Shown: positions 36,015-49,398 of the stretch, one piece after another | Numbering within the stretch: position 1 is the stretch's first letter | Layout: each line of letters opens with the position of its first letter | DNA from: Vanilla planifolia | Lineage: Eukaryota > Streptophyta > Magnoliopsida > Asparagales > Orchidaceae | Assembly (NCBI GenBank): GCA_023846275.1 | Contig: JAIUJO010000086.1 | Span: forward strand, 1,751,190-1,815,189 | Length of the DNA: 64,000 nt | Reading direction: 5' to 3' | Notes under the pieces: generated by a model | The model's database searches: none | Told to the model about the DNA's origin: nothing | What the model saw: the letters and a program-made list of their open reading frames with translations, nothing else | Position numbers and translations under genes: made by a program

Positions 36015-37123
36015 TATGATTTCTTGAGAAAACTTTTTCTAAAGAAAGATAGTTGATTTTAATAAGATTATAACATTAAAGAACTAAAGTACAATGTATA
36101 AAAGTTTATAACATATTTTTTAGTAATTAATTATTTTATATAATTTTATAATATTATTATAAAATTCTTATAATAATTAATATTAAAAAACATAAAATAT
36201 AATTAAATATTAAATTTAATATATTTTAATATTGAGAAAAAATTTTTACGACTATTATATAAAATTATTCTAAGAACACTATTTATCTTCATTTTTAATA
36301 TTTTTTTATTCACTATTTATATTTTTGCATAAAAGTTAATATATTTTAATAATTATATTATTTATAGTTTATTAACATTTAATTTTGAGGTATGGTTAAA
36401 ATAGTATTAAATTAGTAATAAAAATATTTTTAAAATATATAATATATAAAAATAATAATAAATCTCACATATTTTTTATATTTTATAGATATTATATATA
36501 ATATTTTATTAACAATTTAAATTTAATAATTCCCATATTTTTAATTTTAAATACTTAACATTTATTTAATTATTTATCTTACTTTTTCACTTTATCTGAA
36601 TATCATTCACATTCATTCGCTTTCTTCTCTCTTTCTTTTTCTATCTTCTTGTGTCCTTCTTGGCATTTACCATATCTATCCTTCTCTTTCTTCTAATTTT
36701 TCTCTCTTTCACTTATTAAATTGTTCTCCTTATGAACTTTATATTATCTCTTTTCTTTTTCACTACATGAAATCATCTATCATCTCTCCTTATGATTATT
36801 TGTCTCAAGAGAGACTCTTATCAATCAGCAACTTTCTAACCCTCTTATAGAATAACTATCTCTTTCTTCATTATTTATCTTATAGAATTGTTATCTCTTG
36901 ATGAAAATCTTATATATTTATGTCTGAATAAAAAGGTCAAAGTTTTTAAAATTGTTTTATTAATTTTATATAAATAAAATTTTGACATTTGAATATATTA
37001 CGACATATATAATAAGGTCAAATGTTTTTAGAAACACATAAGCTAAATAATTTAAAAAATTTTACAAATCATTATTACCTTCAATATAATATTCACAATA
37101 CTATAATGTTTTATTTATTGTAT
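36015..37123 (+). repeat. 5S spacer with a small duplication in the tract
   Basis: Spacer B, tract 36571-36900, shortened spacer A. The tract ends with two adjacent versions of CTTATAGAATAACTATCTC (about 36844-36862 and 36879-36897), then jumps into the middle of spacer A. Confidence 0.72.
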
Positions 37124-37234
37124 GCAAGTTTGATCACACTAGCATTGTTGTATGAGATCTCATTAGAACTTCATAATTAAGTATACTTGGGTGAGGGTGG
37201 TATTAAGATTTATCTCTTAAGATGTGATCATGTT
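37124..37234 (+). pseudogene. 5S rRNA-like pseudogene, copy 22
   Basis: A plant-like 5' end TTTGATCACACTAGCATTG and GAGATCTCATTAGAACTTC. Box A is TAATTAAGTATACTTGGG, followed by GTGAGGGTGGTATTAAG. Box C has collapsed (ATTTATCTCTTAAGA). The last ~15 bases are lost into ATGTTAACATT of spacer B. Confidence 0.82.
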
Positions 37235-38493
37235 AACATTAAAAAATTAAGTATTTTAAATGATTAGTTATAATTAATTTTAAATAATAACTTTCTGATA
37301 TTATTATCACTTTTATAACAATAATAACAAAAGAATATATGATATAAGAAATTCATAGCTTCAATATATTACAATATTAGATAAAATATCTTATATTAAT
37401 TATAATAAGTTAGAAATAACTTATGTTTATAAAGTCTATATATATGTTTCGTATAATGTTTTTTAATTATTATAAAATTATATCATGCAGTATTGAAAAT
37501 TTAAAATAAAATCATTATTGTTAGTTTTTTTTATATTTATTGTCTAGATTATGTCAAATAAAGATAAAATATTATAATAATAGTATTATTTAATATTTAA
37601 TATAATTTTCAAATTTAATATTTTAATAAAATCAAGACAAATTAAATAAAACATTTTTCAAATTAGTTTGTAATATGTTGAAATAATAATTAACTTAAAA
37701 TATTTTTTAAATTTATTATTATAAAATATTATATATGTTTAACTTGTTATATTTAATTATTATGATAAATTTGATTATTAAGACTTCACATTTACTAAAT
37801 TATTTCTTTTTTTCTCTTTATCTTAATTTCACTCAAATACTCTTATTCTCTTCTCACTTATTATCATTTTCCTATTTGTCCCATCATTCTTTATTCTTTT
37901 ATGTTTTGTTAGTTTCTCTCTCCTCTTCCTATCTCAATTTTCTCATTTTCCTTTCTTTCACTTATTAATTTATTCCCTATATGTTTTTATATTCTCTTCA
38001 CTATTTTTCTCTTCATTTAATCATCTTTAATCTCTCTTTATTATTTTTTTCTCTTTTTTTACTGTTATCAATCTATGACATTCTTTCTCTTATAGAATAA
38101 TTTTTCAATATTTATTACCCTTTTTTAACAAATTAATTTATAGTATTTAAGAAATCTCTCATGTTATATTATTTAATATATTATGTTTTCAAGAAATATT
38201 TTTTGTTATTTGTATTGGTTATGTAATTTGATTTTTTATTTTTGAGAATCATATTATAATGGTACAAAATGTTTTGTCTTAATGTCTACACTATCAAAAA
38301 TGATATTTTATGTATTTTTGTTATTCATTTTATATGAATAAAATTTTAATATTATAATAAATTATGTTAATTATAATAAGTATAAATTTTTTTTAAATGT
38401 ACATACGCTTGATAATTTAGAAAACTGTTCAAAAATGATTTATTATCTTTAAGAGAATAATCAAAGAAATATTATTTTTTAACTTTTGTATAC
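37235..38493 (+). repeat. Complete 5S spacer unit
   Basis: Spacer B beginning at its ATGTTAACATT phrase, tract 37801-38136, spacer A. The 77-residue frame at 37735-37968 is tract-derived. Confidence 0.75.
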
Positions 38494-38608
38494 ATGTGCC
38501 ACCACAATAGCATTTTAGAACTTCATTTTACTAGAACTCTAGTGTTAAGCATGCTTAGGTGACAACAATATTTGCTTGTGTGACATCTTAAGAATTTTTA
38601 TGTCATAA
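38494..38608 (+). pseudogene. 5S rRNA-like pseudogene, copy 23
   Basis: ATGTGCCACCACAATAGCAT and TTTTACTAGAACTCT. Box A is AGTGTTAAGCATGCTTAGG. Box C is GCTTGTGTGACATCTTAAGA. The end is poor (ATTTTTATGTCATAAC). Confidence 0.83.
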
Positions 38609-39919
38609 CTTTTTGATAGCATTACTTTTCTAACCAACAAAAATTTATTTTAATGTCATGTTGATATAAAAAAAAATTAAATTGTTACAATTGATTTTTT
38701 CTAATTACTTAATTATTAATAATAACCTTATAACATTATTATCAATTTAATAGAATTATAATTATGACATTTAATGCCATAAATTAACATTATAACTTTA
38801 ACAAAAATTAATATTGTGAATAATAAATTATACTAGTTATAATATAATTAAAATAATTTATGTTTGTAATTGTGTATAGATAAGGTGCATAAAAGTTTTT
38901 AAATATAGTAATATTATATTATAAAATATGAAAAATCTAAGATTATATTATTAATATTTAATATTACTTATATTTATTTTTTGTATTATATCATATAAAG
39001 AAAATTCTTTTGAATAATTAAATTATTTACTATTTAAATAATTTTTTTAATTATTTGTTAAGAAAAAATAATATTAAATTATTAGTAATAATGTTTACCA
39101 AAATATTTGCAACTTTCTAAAATAATAATAAAATTTAAATATTTTATTATTATTATTAAATATTATATATCTTTAATTATAATATTTAATAAATATTATA
39201 ACACTAATTATTTATGTTTAACTTTTATTTTGTCTTTTTTCTCACTTTTTTTATCCTAATATTTCCCATATTCTCTAATTTCTCTCTCAATTATTTTTAT
39301 TTTATTATTTACCTCTTTTTTCTCAATCTCTTTATTTTCTTCTTGGCCTCTCTCTCTTCTTTTATTAATCTCTACTTTCTAATTTCTTTACCATTTTCAC
39401 TATTTTATTTATTCTCTTTATTTCTTATATGTTTTCTTTTTCTTTTTCTCTTCATTAAATCATGTCTTATCTCTCTTTATTATTATTTTCTAATCTATTT
39501 TGCTCTGATGAGTCTATAGCTTTCACTTTTTGACAATAGTTACCTCCATCTCTACTATATTATTTTGGCCATCAATTAACCATATTTAAAAAATCTATTA
39601 TGTTGAATAGTTTAATTTATGATATCTTTGAAAAATATTATTTTTTTCGTTTATAGTAATTATACATTTTTTTAATTTATAATAATAATATTAAAGTGGA
39701 ATGAAATCATATGTATTAATATCCATGTAAAACAATAGTTCATGTATTGTCTTATTAATTTAACAAAAGACAAATATTGATATTTGAAAATATTATGAAC
39801 TATGTGATAAGAATAAAATTTTTATAAAGGAACATATTTTTGATATTTTGATAAATTATTGAAATTTATTATCTTGAAGACAATAATGATAGAAGTATGA
39901 TTTGTTTTTACTTTTGTAG
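38609..39919 (+). repeat. Complete 5S spacer unit
   Basis: Spacer B, tract 39222-39572, spacer A. The 101-residue frame at 39214-39519 is tract-derived. Confidence 0.75.
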
Positions 39920-39973
39920 GCTTGTGTAACAACACCATTTTTGTTGAACTATCTCTAATTAAAACTCCAAAAT
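39920..39973 (+). pseudogene. 5S rRNA-like fragment, copy 24 (5' half)
   Basis: TTGTGTAACAACACCATTTT, ACTATCTCTAATTAAAACTC and CAAAATTTT remain. The copy ends before box A is complete and passes into spacer B (AATGTTACCGTTTCTAAT). Confidence 0.65.
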
Positions 39974-41231
39974 TTTAAAATGTTACCGTTTCTAATAAAT
40001 GTAAATTGTTTTTATTGAAATTTTCACATTTTAAAATTAAATTTTTTGAAATGATAGCTCATAAATTACGTTTTATTAATTATTTACTATTAAAATATTT
40101 TTGACATTATTGTGAAATTCATGTAATAATAAATTAGCACATAACATGATATATTAAAATAACTACTTTAATAAAGCAAAAAATTGAGCAAAATAACTTT
40201 TTTCAAATATAATAAATTAGAAATAATTTAATATTACAATAATATATATATAGATTTATTACGTATATAATTTTTTAAATATTGTAATATTATATTATAT
40301 AATATCAGAAGACTAAAATTATATCAATAATATTAAATATTACTTATCCATATTATCTATGTTATGCAAAATAAAAATAATATATTATACTATTTATATT
40401 ATATGTTATTTAATTTATATTTGTTAATTTTAAGTATGAAATAAATATTAAGTAAATTGTAAAATTATTTATTGTATTCTAAAATTATAATAAACTTTAA
40501 ATAACATTTATATTTTATTATATATGTTTAATTATAAAAATTTAACTTTTATTTAATTATTACTATAACGTTTTTCTATTTAGCTCAATGTGTCCCACAT
40601 TCTGTCACCTATTCCTCTCTCCTATTATAATTCTCTAATTTATGTGTTCATTATTAGTCTCCTTCATATTATTTTTGACCACTCTCTCTTAATAATCTTT
40701 CTTTACTTTCTAATTTCCCTCTTTTTCATTATTTTATTCATTCTCCGTATCCCCTCTATGTCCTTTTTTTTTCTTTTTCTCTTTAATATTTTCCTATTTA
40801 TTTTTCTATAATAAACCAAAAGCTTTCTCTCTCCTATAGGATACTTATTATTGTTATTATTATCTCTTTTTTATTCCATGAATTAATAATATTTAAAAAA
40901 TCTCTCACACTATAATCTATAATACAATATTTGTGATAAATATATATTTTATTATTTATAATAGTTACATAATTTAAAATTTTATATATAAAGAAAAAAG
41001 TTTAGACAAAAATCTTATATGTTAATATCAATGTTTTAAAAAATAATAGGCTATATATATGTATATTATTTTATCAATTTTATATAAATTAAACATTTTT
41101 TCTAAGATATAATATGTCATTTATAATAAGTATTAATATTCATTGAAAGTGTATATGTCAGAGAATTTAAGAAATAATTAATTATCATCAAGATAAGAAT
41201 CACACAACTATGATTATTTGCCTATTTTATG
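39974..41231 (+). repeat. 5S spacer unit
   Basis: Spacer B, tract 40560-40878, spacer A. The tract is richer in T than most. The 73-residue frame at 40590-40811 is tract-derived. Confidence 0.75.
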
Positions 41232-41349
41232 CTCGATTGACAATGCATGCATTCTAGAATTAGATCACAATACAATTCCAAAGTTAAGATGTTTTGGGCG
41301 AGAGTAGTATTAGGATGGGTGACTTGTTGAGAAGTCCTCATGTTGTACA
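41232..41349 (+). pseudogene. 5S rRNA-like pseudogene, copy 25
   Basis: The best-kept 3' two-thirds in the window: CAAAGTTAAGATGTTTTGGG, GCGAGAGTAGTATTAGGATG, GGGTGACTTGTTGAG, AAGTCCTCATGTTGTACA. The 5' third is poor (CTCGATTGACAATGCATGC), so even this copy is a pseudogene. Confidence 0.9.
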
Positions 41350-42921
41350 TAAGTTTTACATGATATTCCTACTTTTAACAAAAGATAATTTTTTAATTGC
41401 ATTTTAACATTTAAAAATGTAATAACTATAAATGATAGGTTATAATTTCGATTTTAGAAGTTATTTATTACAAAAAACCTGATTACATTAATATAAATTT
41501 AAATTTTTCTAAAATTAATTTAACCCTCAAAATTTATAATAATTATTAATAAAATAGAACTCATTCAGGTTCATAATTATATATATATATAAGTTTTTTA
41601 AATACTTTAAGCTTAGTAATATCATTTCATAAAATATTATAATACTTAAATAATATTATTAATGTTAAATATTATTTGAAGTAATTATCTTTATTATGTC
41701 ATATAAAACTAATTTATTATAATAATTATAATATATTTTTTGTAATTTAATTTTTTAAGTATTAATTTAATTGTAAAAAAAATTTAAATTATAATATTAT
41801 TCTAAATTAATAATCAACCTCAAATATTTTTATATTATATTATTATTAAATATTATATATGGTTAATTTGTTTTACTTAATAAATATTATATGTTCAATA
41901 CAAAGATTTAACTTTTATTTAGTTTTTTCTTAATTTTTCCTCTTTATCTTGAAGTCATTCAGATTCTCTTACTTTCTTCACTTCGTATTATCATTCTCTT
42001 ATTATTCTTTTTCTCTTTCACTTATTTATTTATTCTCTTTATTTACTCTACATTCTATCTTTTCCTTCCTTCTTCATTAAATCAACTATGATCTTTGTCT
42101 ATTATCATTTTTTTATCAATTATATCTGCTGATCTATGTCATTCTTTTCTTTTTTTTAGAATAATTATATCTATCTTTATTATCTTCTTTTTGCAAATCA
42201 ATCAATAATATTGAAGAAATCTATCATGTTAGATAATTTAATATATAATATTTATGTTCAATAAATACTTTATTATTCATACTTGTTATGTTAATTTTTT
42301 TATGAGAAAGGTAATATAATGGAATAAAATCTTACATGGCAATGTATATGTTATAAAAAATAATATTTTATATAATATTTTATTAAATTATTATAAATAA
42401 AATATTGATATTTTAATATATTTTGACATATATAACATGCATACGTTTTTTTAAAACTACATATGTTTGATAATTTAATAAATTTTGGAAATAGTTCATT
42501 GCTATTTTCCTCTTTGTTTTGTTGTTATCAATCCATTACCTTTTCTTTTACTTGTAAATTAGTTATCTCCTTCAGTATTATCTTTATTTCAACCTATTAT
42601 TAACATTATTTAGAAATCTCTCATATTATATAGCTTTGATATATAACATTTAAGATAGTTAAATAATTTATTATTTCAATTTATTACATAATTTTTTTTA
42701 ATTTATAAGAATTACAAAATAATGAAAGAAAATATTATGTATTAATTTTTGTGTCATCAATAATAATTATTTACGTAATTTTTTTAAATTTATAAAAATA
42801 AAATATTAGTGTTAGAATATATACTATGACATATGTAATACATATAAATTTGGAGAATTTTAGAAATAGTTCATTACCTTTAAGATAATAATAACACAAC
42901 TATGAACTTTTGTCAATTATA
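41350..42921 (+). repeat. Two spacer units joined by a 5S deletion
   Basis: Spacer B, tract 41922-42195, spacer A. At about 42500 GAAATAGTTCATTG of distal spacer A joins the last ~95 bp of a tract (42501-42595), so a 5S, all of spacer B and most of a tract are missing. Spacer A then continues to 42921. Confidence 0.73.
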
Positions 42922-42941
42922 TGCATTTGTAGCCAAACAAA
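42922..42941 (+). pseudogene. 5S rRNA-like remnant, copy 26 (5' tip)
   Basis: ATTTGTAGCCAAACAA after the usual ATGCATT lead-in, then straight into AGCATTCCTTTTGC of spacer B. Nearly the whole 5S is deleted. Confidence 0.45.
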
Positions 42942-44270
42942 AAAATAGCATTCCTTTTGCTAAAGAATTACATTATTTTAGTAACTAATTAATACTAAAA
43001 ACTTAAATTATTATAAGTTTTTCTTTTCAATTGAAATTATAGTAATTAGTTTTAATAATAATTTTGTAATATGATTGCACATTTTGTATAATAGTAAAAA
43101 AGAGAAATCTTATGATATAATAAAATAATAACTTTAATGTAATTCAGTATTAAGCAAAATGACTTCTACTAGCTTTAATCAATAAGAATTAATTTATTTT
43201 TATAATTATATTTATATAATGTGCTCAAAATTTTTTAAATAAAATAATATTATACTACAAAATTGAGTAAATCTAAAACTATATCATTAATGTTAGGCAT
43301 TATCTATATCTATTATCTACATTACAATATTTTAAGATAATATGCTAGAATAATTATATTATTTATTAATTAATATTGTTTAAAATTTAAGTAAGAATAA
43401 AATATTATTAAATTAATAATGAAAATATTCCTTAAAAATTTGAAATATTCTAAAATTATAATAAGCTTAAAATGTTTTTTATATTTTATTATTAAAAGGA
43501 AATATATTTGATTAGCACATTAAATTTAATAAATATTATATGTTTAAGGGCTAATATTTTATTTTATTAAAATATTTCATCTATTTCTTTCTTTATCTTA
43601 ATGTCTCTCATATTTTGTCACTTTCTTCCCTCTCTTATTATCATTCTCTTTTTTTCCCTTCATTCCATGTCATGTTATAAATATCTTGGCATCTCACTCT
43701 CCCATATGTTTCCTTTATAATTTGGGTTTCTCTTTAACTTATTTTTTATTCTCTCTATCTTTCTAATGTTCCCTCTTTTCTTTTCCTCTTTATTAAATTA
43801 TCTTTTTATCACTACAAATTACAATTTTTTTAATTTTTTGGCTCTTACCTATCCATGTGTTCCTTGCTTCTATAGGATTGTTATTTTCATTTTTATTCTC
43901 TTTATTGTCATATCTTTTTCATCCACTAAGTTTATAATATTTAGGAAATCTATCATGTTACATAATGTAATATTAAATGTTTATAATACATATTCATTTA
44001 TTATTTATGTTTATCACATTATTTAATTTTTAATTTATATGAATGATAACATAATGGACGAAGATCTCATGTATTGATGTCTGTTACCAAAGATAGTAGG
44101 ATATATTATTTTTTATTTATTTTATATATGTAGAATATTGATATTAGTATATGTTATGACATATATAATAAACATATTTCTTGTAAAAGCTCTCATGCTT
44201 CATAATTTTCAAAATTTTAAGAATTCTTTATTATCATTAAAAAAATGACGACAAAACTATTTTTTTTTCC
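42942..44270 (+). repeat. Complete 5S spacer unit
   Basis: Spacer B, tract 43575-43925, spacer A. The frame at 43766-44026 starts in the tract and runs into spacer. Confidence 0.75.
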
Positions 44271-44386
44271 TGTGTGACCACCCCAGTAATATGGTACTAC
44301 ATCTTATTAGAACTCCACAGTTAAGCATGTTTGCATGAGAATAGTGTTATGATCGGCTATCTCTTTTGTGGTGCTCGTGTTGCTCA
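44271..44386 (+). pseudogene. 5S rRNA-like pseudogene, copy 27
   Basis: GTGTGACCACCCCAGTAAT and CATCTTATTAGAACTCCACAG keep the plant AACTCCGCAG context better than most. Box A is CAGTTAAGCATGTTTGCA, then GAGAATAGTGTTATGATC. Box C is GATCGGCTATCTCTTTTG and the end GTGCTCGTGTTGCTC. Confidence 0.88.
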
Positions 44387-45691
44387 TATTTTTTCATGAT
44401 AGTCTTATTTCTAATCAATGATTGTCAATTTTTATAACATGTTAAAGCTAAAAATATTAAATTATTTTATTTAATAGCTTATAATTACAATAATAGTAAT
44501 TAATTATTAACATAAATTTTATAAAATTATTTTAAATTTTATATAATCATAAATATTATATGAAATGATATAATAAAATAATAACTTTAACATATTTTAA
44601 CTTTTTATAAAATAACTTATATCAATTATAACAAATTAGAATAAAATTATGTTTGTAATACTACATATATGTATTGTATAAATTTTTTTAAATAATCTAA
44701 TATTATATTATATAGTTATTGAAATTATAAATTATATCTTCAATATTATATATTATATATATTTATTATCTATATTATTTCACATAAATATAGTATAATG
44801 GAATAATAAAATTTTTGATTATTAAAAATGCATTTTAACTCGTATGTATGAATAAAAAAATATTAAATTAATTATCAACAATATTTTTATATATTTTAAT
44901 TATTTATTATCACAAAATAATTTATATGGTTAATTAGTTATATTTAATAAAAATTAAAACTTTAATTATTGAGATCTAACTTATATTTATTCTTTTCTTT
45001 CACTTTTTCTCATTATCTCAATGTCTCTTATATGTTATCACTTTCTTCTCTCATATTATCACTCTATTTGCACTTCATTCTCTATCTCATTATATTTATC
45101 TTAGCATCTCTCTCTCATATATCCTTCTCAATTTCCTTTTTTTTTCTCTTTCACTAATTTATTTATTCTACATCTCCAATATCTTCTCTCTATTATTTGT
45201 CTCTACATTAAATAATCTCTTATCCCTCTCTAACACTATTGTCCACCTTATTTTACTTATATTAATTTATGACTTTTTCTTCTTTAATAAAATACTTATC
45301 TCCATCTATGTAATCTTTTTTTAACCAATCAATTAATAATATTTAAGACATCCCTCATTTTTCCTATTATGTTATATTAAAATTATGATATATATATATA
45401 TATATTATCATTTATATTTACTATATAATTTAGTTTTTAATTTACAAAAATGATAACGTAATTAAAGGAAATATTAAGTGTTAATCTGTACCCTATAGAA
45501 AATAATATTTTTTTTAATTTATTGTTAATTTTATAGAAATAAAATACTTATATTAAAATATATTATGGCATACATAATAAGTGTAATTATTTTTTAATAA
45601 TGCATATTCTTTAAGATTAAAAATATTTTAGAAATTATTTGTTACCTTCAAGATAATAGTAACATAAATATTATTTTTAGTCTCTTATATA
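44387..45691 (+). repeat. Complete 5S spacer unit
   Basis: Spacer B, tract 44981-45325, spacer A, which contains a (TA)n run near 45388-45407. The frame at 44969-45157 is tract-derived. Confidence 0.75.
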
Positions 45692-45776
45692 CAAATCTCA
45701 CAACACAACTATTACTGCGATAGATCTAGTTACCAATCAAAAGTTAATCTTTCTTGGGTGCGACTAGTATTGCGAT
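45692..45776 (+). pseudogene. 5S rRNA-like pseudogene, copy 28 (3'-truncated)
   Basis: ATCTCACAACACAACTATTA and GATAGATCTAGTTACCAATC. Box A AAAAGTTAATCTTTCTTGGG is followed by TGCGACTAGTATTGCGAT. It stops before box C and joins a T-run. Confidence 0.75.
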
Positions 45777-46822
45777 ATTTTTTTCATAGTATTTCGATTT
45801 CTGAAAAATTTCCAATGATTTTTTAACTTATAAATATTAAAAATCTAAATTATTATAAATTTTAGTTTAGAATTACCATTTTACTTATTATTTACAAATA
45901 TTAACTTTATAAGGTTATTGTACAATTTATTAATTTTATAAATATAGTAATAATATATCATAAAATATTGCAAATCTAAAATTACATCTTTAATGTTAAA
46001 TACTTTTTATATTTTTTACCTATATTATATCATATAAAGACAATATAATAGAATTATTATAATTTGTATTATTTTGTTAAAATTTTTTTAATTCTAAGTA
46101 TGAATGAAATTATATTAAATAAACAAAAAAATTATTGTTTAAATTTTTTAAATTTTCTAAAATAATAAAAGATCTTACATTTTTTATATTTTTTATTATT
46201 AAATAGTATGTATTATTAAACTTTTATGTTTAATAAATATTACAACTCCATTTATTAATATTTATCTTTATTTTTAAAATATATCACTCTTTTTTACTAT
46301 TTATCTTAAAGACTTTAACATTCTATCACTTCTTTCTTTCTTTTATTATCATTCTCATATTAATCCATTCATTATTTATAATTCTTGTCTTCTTTCTCAT
46401 TTCCCAAAAACTTTCACTATTTTAATTATTTTCCATATGACCTTTATGTTGTGTCATTTCTAACCAATTTACTAAATTATATTTAAAAAATATCATGTGT
46501 TTTATAGTTTTATATAAAATATTTAAAATAAATATATATTTTAACTTTCATATTTAGTTTATAATTAATTTTTTATTTGTAAGAATAACAACATAATGTT
46601 TGAAAATCTTTTGTATTGATATCAAAATTATCAAAAGTAGCAAATTATTTGATTTTTTATTACTTATATATTAAAAAATATTAAGACTAGAATATATTGT
46701 GACAAATATATTAAGCATAAATTTTGTTAAGATGTATATGCTTTAAAATTTAGTAACATTTTGAAATTATTCATTATTTTCAAGGTAATAAATAAACAAC
46801 TACAATTTTTTGTCTTTTATAT
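45777..46822 (+). repeat. 5S spacer with an internally deleted tract
   Basis: Spacer B, a shortened tract 46283-46468 whose middle is missing, spacer A. Confidence 0.72.
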
Positions 46823-46930
46823 GTCTATGTCATCAAATTGTCTTGGATCTTATTAGAACTATGGTAAGACACACTTGTGCAAGTATTGTATTAGGTTTGG
46901 TGAGGTCTCTAGAAGCCCTGTGTTAGACAT
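46823..46930 (+). pseudogene. 5S rRNA-like pseudogene, copy 29
   Basis: The 5' third is short and poor (CTATGTCATCAAATTGTC). TTGGATCTTATTAGAACT is clear. The box A region ATGGTAAGACACACTTGTGC is diverged, box C reads AGGTTTGGTGAGGTCTCTAG, and the end is AAGCCCTGTGTTAGAC. Confidence 0.8.
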
Positions 46931-47332
46931 ATTTTTTATAGAATTTCTTCTTGTATTAAAGGACAATTGAATTTAATATTTTAATGTTTAAAAAAAATTA
47001 TTAAACACTAGAACTTATAAATATCATATGAAATTATCCATTTATATTTAATAATTATTACAAATTAATATTTTAAAATTTAATTCTATTGAATTTTTCT
47101 CACTTTTTCTATTTATATCAATGTTTTCATAGTCTCTTATGCCTTCTCTTTTGCTATCATTCTCTTATTTGTCTCTCCATCACATCTTTTTGAGCCCAAT
47201 AATTTTTTTCATTTTTTGTTTATTAGAATAATAACATAAGAGAAGAAAGTTTTACGTATTAATTTTTGAAAATAATTATTATCTCCTAAATAATCATCAC
47301 ACAACAATTATTCTTTCTCTTTTTTCTACATG
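46931..47332 (+). repeat. Very short 5S spacer
   Basis: About 400 bp in total: ~160 bp of spacer B, a tract reduced to 47095-47198 with its middle removed, then ~130 bp of spacer A. All component types are present but each has an internal deletion. Confidence 0.7.
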
Positions 47333-47442
47333 CATGATCATACCAACATTATAGCACTAGATCTCATTAAAAATCAATGTTAAGCTGCCGAGTGTTTGTT
47401 TATTATCGACATGGGAAACCACTTAAGAACTTCTTATGACAT
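47333..47442 (+). pseudogene. 5S rRNA-like pseudogene, copy 30
   Basis: 5' end ATGATCATACCAACATTATA, the closest in the window to plant GATCATACCAGCA, then CACTAGATCTCATTAAAAATC. Box A is AATGTTAAGCTGCCGAGTG and box C is broken (GACATGGGAAACCACTTAAG). The end is TTCTTATGACATATC. Confidence 0.83.
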
Positions 47443-48748
47443 ATCAATTTTTTCATACATTCCTTTTTTATACTTAATGATACTTGTTTTTATAAATATG
47501 TGAATTTTTAAAATTAAAGTATTATATGTCATAGGTTATTTTTACCATTTGAGAAATTAATTATTAATAATAACTTTTTAACATTATTATCAATTTAATA
47601 TAATTAATATAATATAATTTAATTTCAAGTAAAATAACATATATCAATTATAATAAAATTGAAATAAATTTTTTTATTTATTTATATATATAATATGAAT
47701 AAAAATTTTAAAATATAGTAATCATATATTATATAATATTATAAATAAAAAATTATGTTATTAATGTTAAATATTATTTATATTTTTTATCCATATTACT
47801 TAATATAAAGATAACATAGTAGAATAAATCTTTTATATTACGTAATAAACATTTTTTAATTTGTTGGTATGAATAAAATAATATTAAATTAATAGTTAAA
47901 AATATTCATGAAATTTTTGTGATATTCTAAAATAATAAGAAAACTAAAAAAAATTATATATTTTATTAATATTATTAAATACTTTCAAATCAATAGTTTA
48001 TTTTATTTAAAATATATTACAATTTTAATTTTTAAAATTTAAGTTTTGTTGAATTTTTTCTATCTTTTTCTCTTTCTCACATTGTCTGTCATATCTGCTC
48101 ACTTTTTTCTCTCACTTATTAACATTCTCTTTTTTGTCTTTTCATTCCTATTGTTATATATTCTTTTAGGATTCTCTCTCATCTATCTTTCTCTAATATT
48201 TTATTTTCCTCTCTAATTCATTGATTTGTTTATTCTCTTTATCTCTTCTATATCTTTTTATTTTTCTCTTTATTAAATCATTTTTATTATGTCTCTATTA
48301 GAATTTTCCTTTGTATTATGCTCTTATCAATTCATGACTTACTCTCTCTTATAGAATAGCTATTTTTATTTCAATTGTCTTTTTCAACTCATTGATTAAC
48401 ATTTTTAAGAAATCTCATGTGTAGCATTCTTTAATATATAATATATAATACCTATATAGCTTATCATTTATATTTATCATGTTATTTAGCTTTTAATATA
48501 TTTGAATCATTTCATAATCGAAGAAAATCTTAGGCATTAAAGTCAATACCATGAAAACTTTTAGATTTTGTTATGTTCTTTATTAATTTAATATTTAATA
48601 AAATATTGATATTAGAATATATTATGATATATATAACATGCTTCATTATTTACAAGTACATATGCTTAATAATTTAGAAAATTTTTTAAATGATTCATTG
48701 TATTCAACACAATAATAGTACAACTACGATATTTTTTATAATTTATAC
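47443..48748 (+). repeat. Complete 5S spacer unit
   Basis: Spacer B, tract 48052-48396, spacer A. Confidence 0.75.
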
Positions 48749-48838
48749 ATGTTTGAGTGCAATGGCATTATGGAAAAAAAAACACATTAGAACACAAAAT
48801 TTTAACATGCTTTGGTGATAGTGGTATTGGGATGGGTT
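48749..48838 (+). pseudogene. 5S rRNA-like pseudogene, copy 31 (3'-truncated)
   Basis: TTTGAGTGCAATGGCATTAT and ACACATTAGAACAC. Box A is AATTTTAACATGCTTTGG, then GTGATAGTGGTATTGGGATG. It breaks in box C at GGATGGGTTCC and continues as pyrimidine tract. The frame at 48812-49015 spans this join and is not a gene. Confidence 0.8.
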
Positions 48839-49310
48839 CCTTCTCTATTTTCTCGTTTCTATCTTTCCTTTACTTATTCATTCTATCTCCTTTATATTCT
48901 CTCCTTTCTTTCTCCCCTCATTAAATCATCTCTCATCTCTCATTATTACTATTTTTTATATTTTTCTCCTTTTGTCACTTATAAAATATTTATTTTTTTC
49001 TCTCGTATTGCATAGCTTAATGTGTAATATTTAAGGAAAAATTATATTTTTTTATTTATATTGATTACAAAATTTCAATTTTTATTTATATGAATGGCAT
49101 CATAATTGAAGAAAACATTATGTATTAACATCTACAACATAAAACACCATTACTTTATAAAATTTTTAACTAATTTTGTAAAAATAAAATTTTTATATTA
49201 GAGTATATCATGACATATCTAATAAGATTAATTTTTTTTAATGGTACATATTCTTTATAATTTGGAAACATTAAGAAATGAATCATTATCTTCAACGCAA
49301 TTGTAGCCAT
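48839..49310 (+). repeat. 5S spacer lacking spacer B
   Basis: The second half of a tract (48839-49005) directly follows the broken 5S, then spacer A. No spacer B is present. Confidence 0.72.
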
Positions 49311-49398
49311 TGATGATATTACAACTCAAAAGTTAAGCATGCTTGGGTGAAGATAGAATCAGGATGGGTGATTTATTATGATGTCCTTAAGTCACACA
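49311..49398 (+). pseudogene. 5S rRNA-like pseudogene, copy 32 (5'-truncated)
   Basis: The first ~30 bases are lost or unrecognisable. GATGATATTACAACTC is followed by box A AAAAGTTAAGCATGCTTGGG, the best box A in the window, and CAGGATGGGTGATTTATT at box C. The end is TGTCCTTAAGTCACACA. Confidence 0.85.

Noticed and set aside
45388..45407. (TA)n run as a microsatellite of note
   Set aside because: Short, and unremarkable in DNA this rich in A+T.
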